Positions 8,360-16,901 of a DNA stretch of 34,949 nucleotides are shown piece by piece (positions within the stretch are counted from its first letter, which is position 1; every line of letters starts with the position of its first letter). The DNA lies in NCBI GenBank assembly GCA_021734325.1, contig JAIPJF010000029.1, positions 1 through 34,949 of the forward strand. Reading direction: 5' to 3'. Source of the DNA: Fidelibacterota bacterium. GTDB lineage: Bacteria; Fidelibacterota; UBA8477; JABMPR01. The notes beneath the pieces are model-generated. The model searched no databases. It was not told the origin of the DNA and worked only from the letters and a program-made list of their open reading frames with translations. A program made the translations under genes and the position numbers.

Positions 8360-9736
8360 GTGAATACTAGAAATATTACAAATAATGATCAGGCAATGAA
8401 GAAACTGCCCCTTGGATTAAAATTAGGTTATGGTGTGGGTGAGATTGGGATCAATATATTCATCGTTACAACCGGGATGTTTCTACTTTACTACATGACG
8501 AATGTTTTAAAGATTAACCCGGCCCTTGCAGGAACTGCCCTTATCTTTGCCAAACTCTGGGATGTGGTCTCAGATCCTTTGATGGGAAAGATATCAGATT
8601 CCACAAAATCAAAACATGGTCGGAGGAGACCCTATCTGCTTTATGGCGCGGTACCCTTCGGTCTCACCTTTCTGATCCTATTTATGGCTCCTCCTTTTGA
8701 CTCGGAAACGACAAAAACTATTTATGTGGTTCTCCTCTATGCCCTGGGATGTACTGCTTTCACAGTGGTGGCAGTCCCCTTTTCCAGCATGGTTGCTGAA
8801 ATGTCAGCTGATTATAATGAAAGGATGTCCATTACCGCATTCAGGATGTCTCTGGCATCCATTGGTGCGCTGATCGCTGGTGGGGTGGCCATGCCCCTGG
8901 TCAATATGGGGGGTGGCGGTGAACAGGGGTTTATCGTAATGGCCAAAGTTTTTTCGGCGGTTATGATCTTTTCCAGTCTCATCTGTTTTTTTGCTACAAA
9001 GCGAGCTCCAAGGCTGGCGGCCTCTTCGGATGTTCTTCCAGTCCGGCAACAGATAAGGATCGCTTTGAAGAATACACCTTTCTTTATGCTCATGCTGAGT
9101 TACCTCCTCCAATCATTGGCGGCAGGAGTCCTGATGGCCGGCTTTGTTTATTATGTCAGATACGTTATGGGACAGTCCGAGGATGCCATGGGGATCGTCT
9201 TTCCCATATTTCTGATCACAGGGATCGTTTTTATTCCAATTTGGAATAAAATCGGCAAGAAACTGGGAAAAATAAAGGCCTATACACTGGGCCTTATCAT
9301 CTTATCAGTCATGCAATTCTCACTCTTTTTTACCGGACCAGATTTTATGACCCTGTTTTATATTCAGATATTTCTTTTGGGAATCGGTTTCTCAGCTTTT
9401 CAGCTTTTCCCATTTTCCATGCTTCCTGATACCATGGAGTATGATCAGTTAAATTCAGGGATGAGGCGGGAAGGTATTTTCTCCGGCATGTGGGCTTCAG
9501 GACAGAAAACGGCCTATTCACTAGGCCCTGCCATCGTCGGAATCTTTCTGGGATTATTCCACTTCAACGAGCAACTGGGCGATCACCAGCCTGAAAGTGT
9601 GGCATTTGGTATCAGACTTGCCTTTTGCATATTTCCAGCACTGATGTTCTTGCTCAGTTTCATTCCATTCAGCAAGTATGATTTGACTGAGGCGAGATTT
9701 GAGGAAATTAAGCAGCAAATTGCCATGAAAGATTGA
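8360..9736 (+). CDS. GPH-family (glycoside-pentoside-hexuronide:cation) MFS symporter
   Basis: A 458-residue membrane protein with about 12 hydrophobic segments. The opening LGYGVGEIGINI and the first cytoplasmic loop DVVSDPLMGKISDSTKSKHGRRRP are typical of the MFS_2/GPH family (MelB, LacS, XylP type); the family's conserved Asp in WDVVSDP is present. Such carriers import sugars or glycosides with Na+ or H+. The GTG start at 8360 is supported by AAGGAG at 8348-8353, 6 nt upstream; an ATG at 8396 is the less likely alternative. No glycosidase or sugar kinase lies nearby, so the substrate cannot be inferred. Confidence 0.88.
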   Translation: MNTRNITNNDQAMKKLPLGLKLGYGVGEIGINIFIVTTGMFLLYYMTNVLKINPALAGTALIFAKLWDVVSDPLMGKISDSTKSKHGRRRPYLLYGAVPFGLTFLILFMAPPFDSETTKTIYVVLLYALGCTAFTVVAVPFSSMVAEMSADYNERMSITAFRMSLASIGALIAGGVAMPLVNMGGGGEQGFIVMAKVFSAVMIFSSLICFFATKRAPRLAASSDVLPVRQQIRIALKNTPFFMLMLSYLLQSLAAGVLMAGFVYYVRYVMGQSEDAMGIVFPIFLITGIVFIPIWNKIGKKLGKIKAYTLGLIILSVMQFSLFFTGPDFMTLFYIQIFLLGIGFSAFQLFPFSMLPDTMEYDQLNSGMRREGIFSGMWASGQKTAYSLGPAIVGIFLGLFHFNEQLGDHQPESVAFGIRLAFCIFPALMFLLSFIPFSKYDLTEARFEEIKQQIAMKD

Positions 9737-9783
9737 GGATCTCATCTTTCATATGGGTAAGCCTTGAAAGCGCCTGAATAGCT

Positions 9784-9841
9784 TAACATCAATATACGGA
9801 ACTTTCTCAGTGATATGATGTTAGTTTCCATATACTGAGAA
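9784..9841 (+). promoter_or_regulatory. Structured leader with two mutually exclusive hairpins before the membrane-protein gene
   Basis: Pairing A is an 8-bp perfect inverted repeat, TAACATCA (9784-9791) with TGATGTTA (9816-9823). Pairing B is a 13-bp stem with one bulged G, 9804-9817 with 9829-9841 (core TTCTCAGT/ACTGAGAA, then ATATG/CATAT). The two share bases 9816-9817 and overlap spatially, so they compete or form a pseudoknot. Pairing B ends 5 nt before the ATG at 9847 and no clear Shine-Dalgarno sequence is seen. It could be a translational switch or a protein operator. Confidence 0.4.
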
Positions 9842-9846
9842 TTTCG

Positions 9847-10518
9847 ATGAGCCATTCGATAAAACAAAAACTATTACTGATTACAGCTATCTCCATTGCC
9901 TTCGCATTCATAGAGAGTTCAGTGGTCACCTATCTGCGTGAATTATTCTACCCGGAGGGATTCCATTTCCCGATCAAGGAAATTCCTCATTTTTTAATTC
10001 TTGTGGAGCTAGGCAGAGAAGCAGCGACTATTGTCTTACTCCTTGGATTGGCATTCTTAGCCGGTCATTCGCAGTCAGAGCGCTTTGCTTACTTTTCCCT
10101 GGCGTTTGGGGTCTGGGACATATTTTTTTACATCTGGCTTAAAATCCTGATCAATTGGCCGGAGTCTTTGTTCACATGGGACATACTTTTTCTCATCCCC
10201 TTACCCTGGACAGGTCCGGTGATCAGTCCCGTACTTGTATCACTTGCTCTGATCTTCGCCGCTTGTACCATCTTGCATTATGAAGAACATCGTGGTAGAC
10301 CATTCTTCCTGAGCCGCCTGGGATGGCTTGCTGAGTTCTTTGCCCTTGTGCTTATTTTATGGAGCTACTTATGGAATGCTAAGAATATTGGAGCAGATGA
10401 GTCTGCGCTGGATTACCCCTATTCGTTATTTGTGAGTGGTTTACTGCTGGGAGTTATTATTTTTGCCATCCATGTCTGGGATCAATATTTTAGGCAAATC
10501 AGGACTTCGGGTATCTAA
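9847..10518 (+). CDS. Multi-pass membrane protein of unknown function
   Basis: I do not recognise this 223-residue protein. It has about six hydrophobic segments: near residues 9-30, 50-72, 80-102, 112-140, 158-175 and 190-210. Noteworthy polar or charged spots within or near membrane segments are Glu23, the LGREA stretch (near 55), FGVWDIFFYIW, and HYEEHRGRP after the fourth segment. There is no signal-peptide cleavage site or catalytic signature I can name. It stands alone: the preceding symporter ends 110 nt upstream and the next gene starts about 245 nt downstream. The start ATG has a weak purine stretch (GAGAA) inside the leader hairpin rather than a proper ribosome site. Confidence 0.7.
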   Translation: MSHSIKQKLLLITAISIAFAFIESSVVTYLRELFYPEGFHFPIKEIPHFLILVELGREAATIVLLLGLAFLAGHSQSERFAYFSLAFGVWDIFFYIWLKILINWPESLFTWDILFLIPLPWTGPVISPVLVSLALIFAACTILHYEEHRGRPFFLSRLGWLAEFFALVLILWSYLWNAKNIGADESALDYPYSLFVSGLLLGVIIFAIHVWDQYFRQIRTSGI

Positions 10519-10763
10519 ATTTAGAACAATACAGAATTGAAGCATTAATCTTCAGTTGAATAACCGGGAAACTCAGATTACAGCCACAGCTGGTCTTAGA
10601 AATCAGATTAGGAGCCTACCCTTTAGGCACCCTGTAGATTTTAGACAACGGTAAACATTACCTTTAAGCGAATGATATAACCTTTTACCAAGCATTGTTT
10701 GTCGGTTCACAAATTGAATCTAATTTAATCTCAGCCAGACAAAAAATTGTAAAGGGGGTGACT

Positions 10764-12206
10764 ATGAAATCAATCAAGCTGATACCAGTTCTGCAGGTAA
10801 TTACTATTCTAATCGCGGGATGTAGCCATACACTGCCCAAGCCGGAGACCTTCCTGGATCGAGTTACTCATATCCAGGATAGTATAGTCACTGACATACC
10901 GCAAGTTCCGAGACTCTGCGATGCCATGGAGGTGGAAAAAGGGTATGTTGATATTGGTGATTGCAAGCTGTACTACGAAATTGAAGGTTCTGGAACACCA
11001 CTTGTCCTCATACATGGAGGACCGGGAGGAACCCACCATATCTTTCATCCATGGTTATCAGGCGCCAAGAAAGATTTTAAGATCATCTATTACGACCAAC
11101 GTGGTTGTGGTCTTTCTGATTACACACCTGGTGAGGGATATTCCTTTGAGCAGACTATTGCCGATCTGGAAAAATTGCGTCAAGCCCTCAAGATTGATAA
11201 ATGGATCGTTGCGGGACATTCCTTTGGTGGTGGAGTAGCTCAGTATTACACTTTGAAATACCCTGAACAGGTAATTGGTCAGGTACTCATTGGCTCAGTT
11301 CCTATGATGAATCTGGATGAATTTACAGTAGGCCGAGCCACTGAATTCTACTCTGAAGCAGAAACCCAAAAAATAGGTGAACTACGTGCCATGTTTCGGA
11401 AGGGTGAACTCACTCGGGAGCAATATCTGTACAATTCAGATTTAAACGGGAACTGGAAAAGGGGACGCTTTACAAAACCGACTCCTGAACAATCTGCTCG
11501 TTTCGCGCTCTACGAAGTTATCAACGACCCGGCCTATAACAATGACTGGGGTGCTTACGATTTTGAGCGTGTATTTGAGACCTGTCCTGTCCCAACCTTG
11601 ATTGTAGAAGGCGAGTATGATCTTATCTGGAAAGCTGTTAAACCGGAAATACTTAAGAAGTATCATCCCAATGCTTTGCTTGCTGTTATTCCAGCCTCAG
11701 GACACAACATCTTTGCAGATGCACCGGACCGCTTTGTGACAGTTCTTTCAGATTGGTCAAAAACCATTAAACAACCTGGATCACTGGATGTGAAAGTCTG
11801 GCAACAACAGACCAATGATCAATTAAAAGATCAATTGAAGTTGATCAATAGCAGCAAATCCTTTGTGCAATTAATTAAAACCGAAGGAATAGAAGTTGCC
11901 CAAAAGCAATATCAGAAGATCAAGACTGAGCAAGTGGGAAAAGCTGTATTTTTTGAAGCAGCAATGAATGCTTTGGGTTACGAATATCTTTTTGCTGACA
12001 AGTTGAATGACGCCATCACTATTTTTCAAATGAATGTGGCTGAATATCCAGAGTCCTGGAACACTTATGACAGTTTAGGAGAAGCCTATATGAACGCTGG
12101 CAATAACGAATTGGCTGTCGAGAACTATATGAAATCTATAGAGCTTAATCCAGCCAATGAAAATGGTGCAGCTATGCTAAAGAAGTTATCGGAAGTGTTG
12201 CAGTAA
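10764..12206 (+). CDS. Alpha/beta hydrolase (proline iminopeptidase-like, S33) lipoprotein with C-terminal TPR
   Basis: Predicted 480 residues. The start at ATG 10764 is preferred over an in-frame TTG at 10695 because AAAGGGGGTG sits just upstream and the signal peptide begins here. The leader ends in the lipobox LIAGC (Cys20), predicting a lipoprotein. The hydrolase domain (about 60-335) has the S33 oxyanion motif HGGPGG (84-89), nucleophile Ser153 in GHSFGG, Asp286 in GEYDLIW and His314 in SGHNIF. After a linker, residues 420-475 carry a TPR-like pair (YDSLGEAYMNAGNNELA). The likely role is hydrolysis of small peptides or esters at the cell envelope. The 3' end converges with the DASS gene with a 7-nt gap. 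Confidence 0.86.
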   Translation: MKSIKLIPVLQVITILIAGCSHTLPKPETFLDRVTHIQDSIVTDIPQVPRLCDAMEVEKGYVDIGDCKLYYEIEGSGTPLVLIHGGPGGTHHIFHPWLSGAKKDFKIIYYDQRGCGLSDYTPGEGYSFEQTIADLEKLRQALKIDKWIVAGHSFGGGVAQYYTLKYPEQVIGQVLIGSVPMMNLDEFTVGRATEFYSEAETQKIGELRAMFRKGELTREQYLYNSDLNGNWKRGRFTKPTPEQSARFALYEVINDPAYNNDWGAYDFERVFETCPVPTLIVEGEYDLIWKAVKPEILKKYHPNALLAVIPASGHNIFADAPDRFVTVLSDWSKTIKQPGSLDVKVWQQQTNDQLKDQLKLINSSKSFVQLIKTEGIEVAQKQYQKIKTEQVGKAVFFEAAMNALGYEYLFADKLNDAITIFQMNVAEYPESWNTYDSLGEAYMNAGNNELAVENYMKSIELNPANENGAAMLKKLSEVLQ

Positions 12207-12213
12207 GCTTGGG

Positions 12214-13629
12214 TTAGCCCAGTAGCCAGTAAACCCAGATTACGATCACAGCGGGACCAAGGAGTCCCATGAGGAGCCCGCCCCTCAGAAAGTCAGTTGA
12301 TTTTAAATCGCCGCTGGCAAAGGCAATGGCATTTGGAGGTGTGGAAATGGGTAAACCCATGGCCATTGAAGCCCCCATGGCAAGTGAGATCACCACGATC
12401 GGCTCAAAACCAACGGCAACTGCCATACCCAGGGGGGCAAGAATATTGGTTGCCGCCGTATTGCTCATAAAATTAGACAACAGGGTTGTCGCATAGGCGA
12501 GAAGAAAGGCGAGGGCCATCATGCCCAAGGACCTGATGGGGAGCAAACCCAGTAGCCATTCGGCTAACCCAGTTTTCTGAATTGCAATACCTAGCGATAG
12601 TCCACCTGCAAGTAGGAGCAATACATCCCAGTTTAATCTTTTTATTTCCGTGGTATTGAGTATTCCAGTAACTGCAAATACTGTGATGGGAATAAATGAG
12701 ACAACTGCGGTGGGCATCCCATGGAGGGGGCCCGTCATCCATAGTAGAACCGTGATCATAAAGACAGGGAATACCAGGATACGTTTCCAGGTGGGTAACA
12801 AAGATCCAGTCCTTGTTTCCCACTCCAGCCCTCTCAGATCAAGCCTGGGATTCTTGGAAGGGTGGGCAAATTTCAGGTATAACCAGATGATAAAGAAGAG
12901 GAACAGGGCGGGAGGTAAACCTGCCATTATCCACTGGGTGAAATTAATGTTATGGGATTCTGATAGTAATCCAGCAGCTATGGCGTTTGGGGGACTACCG
13001 ATGATGGTCGCCATTCCACCGACATTTGCTGAAAAGGGGATGCCGAGCAACAGTGCCTTGATGAATGGATCCTTCTTGTCTATGGTAGCAATAACGGGTG
13101 CCATGACGGACATCATCATGGCCGTAGTTGCTGTATTAGACATAAACATTGAGAAAATGAATGTGATGCCCATGACTCCAAGGAGAATCACTGATGGTCG
13201 CTTTCCAAAGCCCTTCAGAACGAATCGGGCCATCATCCGATCAAGTCCAGTAGTCTCAGCAGCCTGTCCCAGGACGAAACCACCAAGAAACAGCCACATT
13301 ACAGGACTTGACCAGGGTGCTACAAACATCTGCCAGTCTTTTACTCCAGTCGCGTAAACGCCTCCCGGTTTTCCCAGGATCAATATCTCCAATCCGATGA
13401 TCAAAATGGCAACAGCGAACGCTGGAATAGCTTCACTTACCCATAAACCGGCTGCAAAAATCAGGATGAAAAGCGTCCACATTGCAGCTGGATCAAGGTT
13501 GCTGTATTCAGGAACCAGGGCGATGACTGCAGCCACAGTAGCAGCAACAAGGAGCTTTATCAACCTGGAGGCTGATGAAATCTCGAGTTTTCCTAATAAG
13601 CGGGCTGCCTGTCTACGTGTATCTAGCAT
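12214..13629 (-). CDS. DASS (SLC13)-family anion/dicarboxylate:sodium symporter
   Basis: A 471-residue transporter with about 11-12 membrane segments. Both halves carry the family SNT signature, MSNTATTAMM and MSNTAATNIL, and both have the Pro-Pro-Asn-Ala motif (GSPPNAIA, STPPNAIAFASG), the inverted-repeat sites that bind Na+ and the carboxylate in VcINDY-like carriers. Members carry succinate, malate, citrate or sulfate with Na+. It lies 81 nt downstream of the deacetylase-fold gene on the same strand, probably in one operon. Ribosome-site support is modest (AGGACGAG before the ATG). Substrate unknown; a dicarboxylate is the usual expectation. Confidence 0.9.
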   Translation of the reverse strand: MLDTRRQAARLLGKLEISSASRLIKLLVAATVAAVIALVPEYSNLDPAAMWTLFILIFAAGLWVSEAIPAFAVAILIIGLEILILGKPGGVYATGVKDWQMFVAPWSSPVMWLFLGGFVLGQAAETTGLDRMMARFVLKGFGKRPSVILLGVMGITFIFSMFMSNTATTAMMMSVMAPVIATIDKKDPFIKALLLGIPFSANVGGMATIIGSPPNAIAAGLLSESHNINFTQWIMAGLPPALFLFFIIWLYLKFAHPSKNPRLDLRGLEWETRTGSLLPTWKRILVFPVFMITVLLWMTGPLHGMPTAVVSFIPITVFAVTGILNTTEIKRLNWDVLLLLAGGLSLGIAIQKTGLAEWLLGLLPIRSLGMMALAFLLAYATTLLSNFMSNTAATNILAPLGMAVAVGFEPIVVISLAMGASMAMGLPISTPPNAIAFASGDLKSTDFLRGGLLMGLLGPAVIVIWVYWLLG

Positions 13630-13710
13630 GATCTCGTCCTGAGCGGGGAAGTAGGAGGTATTGTTTTATAATGTTCATACAAGGATATAAATTCAAATCT
13701 GCTTGACGGG

Positions 13711-14640
13711 TTAAAGTAGCTGCTGATCACCATCATTTTGTATAAGGGTTTCTGTGACCGCGCGTGTGCATTTTGCCAGATCACCAAGGTCGTAGCCACC
13801 CTCAAGTCCGAGGAGCAATCGCGGACTGATATCAAGACAATATCGTGTGAATTCTGCAAAGTGCTCTGGCAAGAGTTGCATCCCTCCAAGGGGATCGTTC
13901 AGGCTTGCATCAAATCCAGCGCTTATGATCAATAACTCAGGTTCCCAGCTTTTTAAAAAGGGGATTACTTTTTTTTCAAAAGCAGCAAAATATTCATCCT
14001 TCCCTGAGCCGATGGAGAGGGGGATGTTCAAAACATTGTTGTGGTCCCCTTTCTCATGGGCAGCACCCGTACCTGGGTAGAAGGGCCATTGATGGAGAGA
14101 ACAGTAGGCAGTTTTGGCGCCACTTTCAAGAATATGTTGTGTCCCATTACCATGATGCACATCCCAATCAAGGACTGCAATACGATCGACACCTCTGACC
14201 TGAATAGCGTATTTTGCGGCGATAGCACAATTGTTAAATAGACAGAATCCCATGGATTGATTCGATTCTGCATGATGACCCGGGGGACGGGAGATGACAA
14301 AGGACGATTCCTTGCGGTCAATAATAGCGTCCACACCATCCAGCCAGGCACCCACGCTTTGCAGGGCAATATCATAGCTTTCCGGGCTGACGGTTGTATC
14401 TGGATCCAGGCTGAAACCACCTCTTTCTGCTGTGGTTTTTACATGGAGTATGTGTGACTTTGGATGAACCAGCTCCAATTCCTCGATTTCAGCTCGACGT
14501 GGTTCTAGCCACTGGAGCGCATCAACAGCTTCAATCTCCTTAATACCTTTAAGGCAGGCACTTAATCTTTCGGGGCGTTCTGGATGACCGTATCCGGTGT
14601 CATGGTGCAAAAATCGATCACTCGTTAAAATATTTATCAT
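13711..14640 (-). CDS. Histone-deacetylase-fold amidohydrolase (class II-like / AcuC-type)
   Basis: A 309-residue member of the arginase/HDAC superfamily. All catalytic parts are visible: the charge-relay pair His122-His123 in RPPGHHAE, zinc ligands Asp160 and His162 in DWDVHHGNGT, Asp244 in AGFDAS, and the transition-state Tyr283 in LEGGYD. The opening HDTGYGHPERPERL is characteristic of bacterial class II-like members. Known bacterial relatives remove acetyl from lysines in acetyl-CoA synthetase (AcuC), acetylpolyamines or other acyl amides. It is divergent from the TetR/efflux operon and precedes the DASS transporter. There is no strong ribosome site before the ATG. The physiological substrate is open. 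Confidence 0.9.
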   Translation of the reverse strand: MINILTSDRFLHHDTGYGHPERPERLSACLKGIKEIEAVDALQWLEPRRAEIEELELVHPKSHILHVKTTAERGGFSLDPDTTVSPESYDIALQSVGAWLDGVDAIIDRKESSFVISRPPGHHAESNQSMGFCLFNNCAIAAKYAIQVRGVDRIAVLDWDVHHGNGTQHILESGAKTAYCSLHQWPFYPGTGAAHEKGDHNNVLNIPLSIGSGKDEYFAAFEKKVIPFLKSWEPELLIISAGFDASLNDPLGGMQLLPEHFAEFTRYCLDISPRLLLGLEGGYDLGDLAKCTRAVTETLIQNDGDQQLL

Positions 14641-14745
14641 GCTACAAGGTATTCAAAAGCCGTGCCTGTGACATGGATAAGTGAGAAATTATCAAGAAAA
14701 ATTAAGGAAAGATCAGACGTCTCTCTGTGTGTTGATCAAAGGTCT

Positions 14746-14777
14746 CAATAACTCTGGCCTTTAAGCCAGGGTTATTG
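14746..14777. repeat. Long inverted repeat between the HDAC-like gene and the tetR gene (REP-like or operator)
   Basis: Arms of 13 nt, CAATAACTCTGGC (14746-14758) and GCCAGGGTTATTG (14765-14777), match with one mismatch around a CTTTAA centre. The arm plus TTTAAGC-rGGGkTTAT right flank resembles the palindrome at 34053-34078. It may be a dispersed REP-like unit, or the divergent-promoter operator of the adjacent TetR protein. Confidence 0.5.
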
Positions 14778-14809
14778 AATAAATTCTGATGTTAACTCTT
14801 GCAGATATG

Positions 14810-14820
14810 ACCCGTCGGGT
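14810..14820. promoter_or_regulatory. Candidate TetR operator
   Basis: ACCCG-T-CGGGT is a perfect palindrome 25 nt before the tetR start. TATGACC occurs at 14806-14812 and again at 14826-14832, flanking it. TetR-family repressors normally bind such small GC-rich dyads near their own promoter, so autoregulation of the efflux operon is likely. The exact site is inferred. Confidence 0.4.
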
Positions 14821-14845
14821 TTACTTATGACCGAGGAGTCAAAAT

Positions 14846-15475
14846 ATGAACGAAAATTCAGACAAAACAACTTTAAGCCGAAAAGAGCGGGATAGAATTC
14901 GGAATAAAGAAACCATTATGGAAGCTGCCGTACATCTCTTTGCCCAAAAAGGGTTCAATGAAACAAAATTGGAGGAGGTTGCCGCTCTGGCCGAATTCGG
15001 CAAAGGGACGATCTATAATTATTTTGAGAATAAGCATGACCTGCTGATCTCAACCTTTGATTTTGCCCTTTGCAAGATGGCCAACTTTCTTGAAAAGCAA
15101 TTAAACGAAGTCAAAAAGCCAATGGAACGTCTACGGCTGATTGTGGAATCCCAATTCGAGTATTACCGAAATCATGAGGACTTCCTGAGAGTGATCATTG
15201 CCAATCAGAGTGTCATCAGTCAATGTGTCAATGAGGAGTCAGGTAGCGATCTCCATCTCCACTTTATGCATCTAAGAAAATTAATGGTTCATGAAATACA
15301 GGCAGCCATGGATCTTGGGGAAATGAAACCCGGAAATGCCAACCGATACGCATCCTACTTAAGCGGGATGATCCACGGACAGATTCGCTCACTTAACCAG
15401 GGTGAATTAGACATAGATGAGGTCCATTCAGATGAAATCTTTGACATATTTTATACAGGGGTGAAACATGCGTAA
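14846..15475 (+). CDS. TetR/AcrR-family transcriptional regulator of the efflux operon
   Basis: 209 residues. The N-terminal helix-turn-helix is clear: ETIMEAAVHLFAQKGF, then LEEVAALAEFGKGTIYNYFENKHDLL (about residues 24-65). The C-terminal ligand/dimer domain is divergent, as usual. GAGGAG at 14833-14838 precedes the ATG. The gene overlaps the TolC gene by 8 nt, so the regulator is cotranscribed with the pump it presumably represses, in response to a toxic or amphiphilic ligand. The upstream region holds two inverted repeats that could be its operators. Confidence 0.92.
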   Translation: MNENSDKTTLSRKERDRIRNKETIMEAAVHLFAQKGFNETKLEEVAALAEFGKGTIYNYFENKHDLLISTFDFALCKMANFLEKQLNEVKKPMERLRLIVESQFEYYRNHEDFLRVIIANQSVISQCVNEESGSDLHLHFMHLRKLMVHEIQAAMDLGEMKPGNANRYASYLSGMIHGQIRSLNQGELDIDEVHSDEIFDIFYTGVKHA

Positions 15476-16901
15476 ACCATTACTCCTATTAACATTATTC
15501 CTGAGTGCTTTCACCGCCAGCCTGTTTGCAGACTCCATAGAGCTCAGTCTTGACAGGGCAATTAGCATGGCTCTCGAAAACAACATTGGTATGCAGAATG
15601 CCCGGGAAGAACTATTGAAAGCTAAAGCTCAGCGAAAGGAAGCCTTTTCTTCTGCTCTGCCGGTCCTCTCCGGATTTGGACAGTTGTCACACAGTTTTTC
15701 TATCGCTACCCAGCCAATGTCCTTTCCTGTGCCATTTGGCGTCCTTGATGCAGGCGGCGTTCCTGTTCCGCTCAGAGATGGTGCAGGTAATACAGTTCCT
15801 TACACGCTCCCAAATGGTTCCACTGGCATGCTGCAACAAACAGGCGTTCAGTTAGTACCCGTCGATCTGGCCTTTGGATCGGAAAACACCATGGTCTACG
15901 GCTTAAGTTTAACTCAGCCTTTATTTGAGGGAAGGGTCATTGCTGCCATTAGGGGGGCCAATGTTTATGGTGATCTTGCCGAGTCATCAGCGCAGGTTAC
16001 CCGCCTTACTGTTGTTGAAAATACCAAGAAAGCTTTTTATGGGGTCCTCATGGCAGACAAGATGATCGAGGTCATGGAGAACTCACTCAATGTGATGCAG
16101 AGAAATTTAGCCAATGTACAGGCGCTATATGCCCAGGGAAAAATTGCAGAGTATGATGTCATCCGCGCTGATGTTCAGGTTGCTAATCAGACCAGCATGG
16201 TAAGTAATGCCAGAAAAATGCGAGAATTAGCTTATGCCGGTCTCAAACGTGCCTGCGGATTGGAAATAGATCAGGACATCATCACCAAAGGTGAATTACA
16301 GGTAGAAATTAATCATGATCTGATCTTGAAAGAGCTGGAAATGAAAATGCTCTACAATCAGCCTCTACTGTCTCAACTGGATGCAAATGTCAGGCTCATG
16401 AAAGAAAATATTCTCATGGTGAAAGCTGAATTTATGCCCTCTGTTGCCTTGACAGGGTCCTATCAGCAAATGCTCCCATACAATGATGGAGAGTATGAGG
16501 AAGGGGAGTTCAGAGAATCCTCCTCACTTGCTGTTGGGGTAAACGTGCCCATCTTTAATGGATTTGGATCGACTGCCAGAGTCCAGAAGGCAAAAGCAGA
16601 TCACAGAAAATCTGAATATCAGCAAGTGGATACCAGGGAGAATCTACTCCTTGAACTAAAAAGTATTTATTTAAGTATACAAGAATCCTCCCGGAAGATT
16701 GAAGCAGGTCGCAAAGGTGTTGAACAGGCTCGGAAGGCTGTAGACATGGCCCAACGTCTATTCACGCAGGGAATGGCCAGTCAGTTACAGGTCCTGGATG
16801 CTCAAAGTGCCAGTGATCAGGCTGAACTGGGTCTCTATCAAGCATATTTTGAATATAACAGCGCCCGTGCTTCTCTGGCACGTGCCCTTGGAGAAGAATA
16901 A
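15468..16901 (+). CDS. TolC-family outer membrane efflux protein
   Basis: 477 residues with a signal peptide ending near LFA-DS. Two outer-membrane-efflux (OEP) repeats are recognisable, the first opening with LSLDRAISMALENN, and long amphipathic helices follow in both halves (KMIEVMENSLNVMQRNL; QARKAVDMAQRLFTQGM). Trimers form the outer-membrane exit channel and periplasmic tunnel of RND pumps. The loop between about residues 75 and 130 is rich in Pro, Val and Gly, probably the extracellular strands. It is coupled to the flanking genes by an 8-nt overlap upstream and a TAATG junction downstream. Confidence 0.92.
   Translation: MRKPLLLLTLFLSAFTASLFADSIELSLDRAISMALENNIGMQNAREELLKAKAQRKEAFSSALPVLSGFGQLSHSFSIATQPMSFPVPFGVLDAGGVPVPLRDGAGNTVPYTLPNGSTGMLQQTGVQLVPVDLAFGSENTMVYGLSLTQPLFEGRVIAAIRGANVYGDLAESSAQVTRLTVVENTKKAFYGVLMADKMIEVMENSLNVMQRNLANVQALYAQGKIAEYDVIRADVQVANQTSMVSNARKMRELAYAGLKRACGLEIDQDIITKGELQVEINHDLILKELEMKMLYNQPLLSQLDANVRLMKENILMVKAEFMPSVALTGSYQQMLPYNDGEYEEGEFRESSSLAVGVNVPIFNGFGSTARVQKAKADHRKSEYQQVDTRENLLLELKSIYLSIQESSRKIEAGRKGVEQARKAVDMAQRLFTQGMASQLQVLDAQSASDQAELGLYQAYFEYNSARASLARALGEE

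Noticed and set aside
10560..10680. Small hairpin GCCTA/TAGGC near 10615-10630 and repeated CAGATTA words before the hydrolase gene
   Set aside because: Short stem, no T-tract and no clear relation to the start codon; could be chance.
12650..13357. 235-codon plus-strand reading frame opposite the DASS transporter gene
   Set aside because: It lies wholly antisense to a gene with clear SNT motifs; composition and lack of motifs mark it as a shadow frame.
14028..14420. 130-codon minus-strand frame within the HDAC-like gene
   Set aside because: Alternative frame of a gene whose zinc-site residues are all intact.
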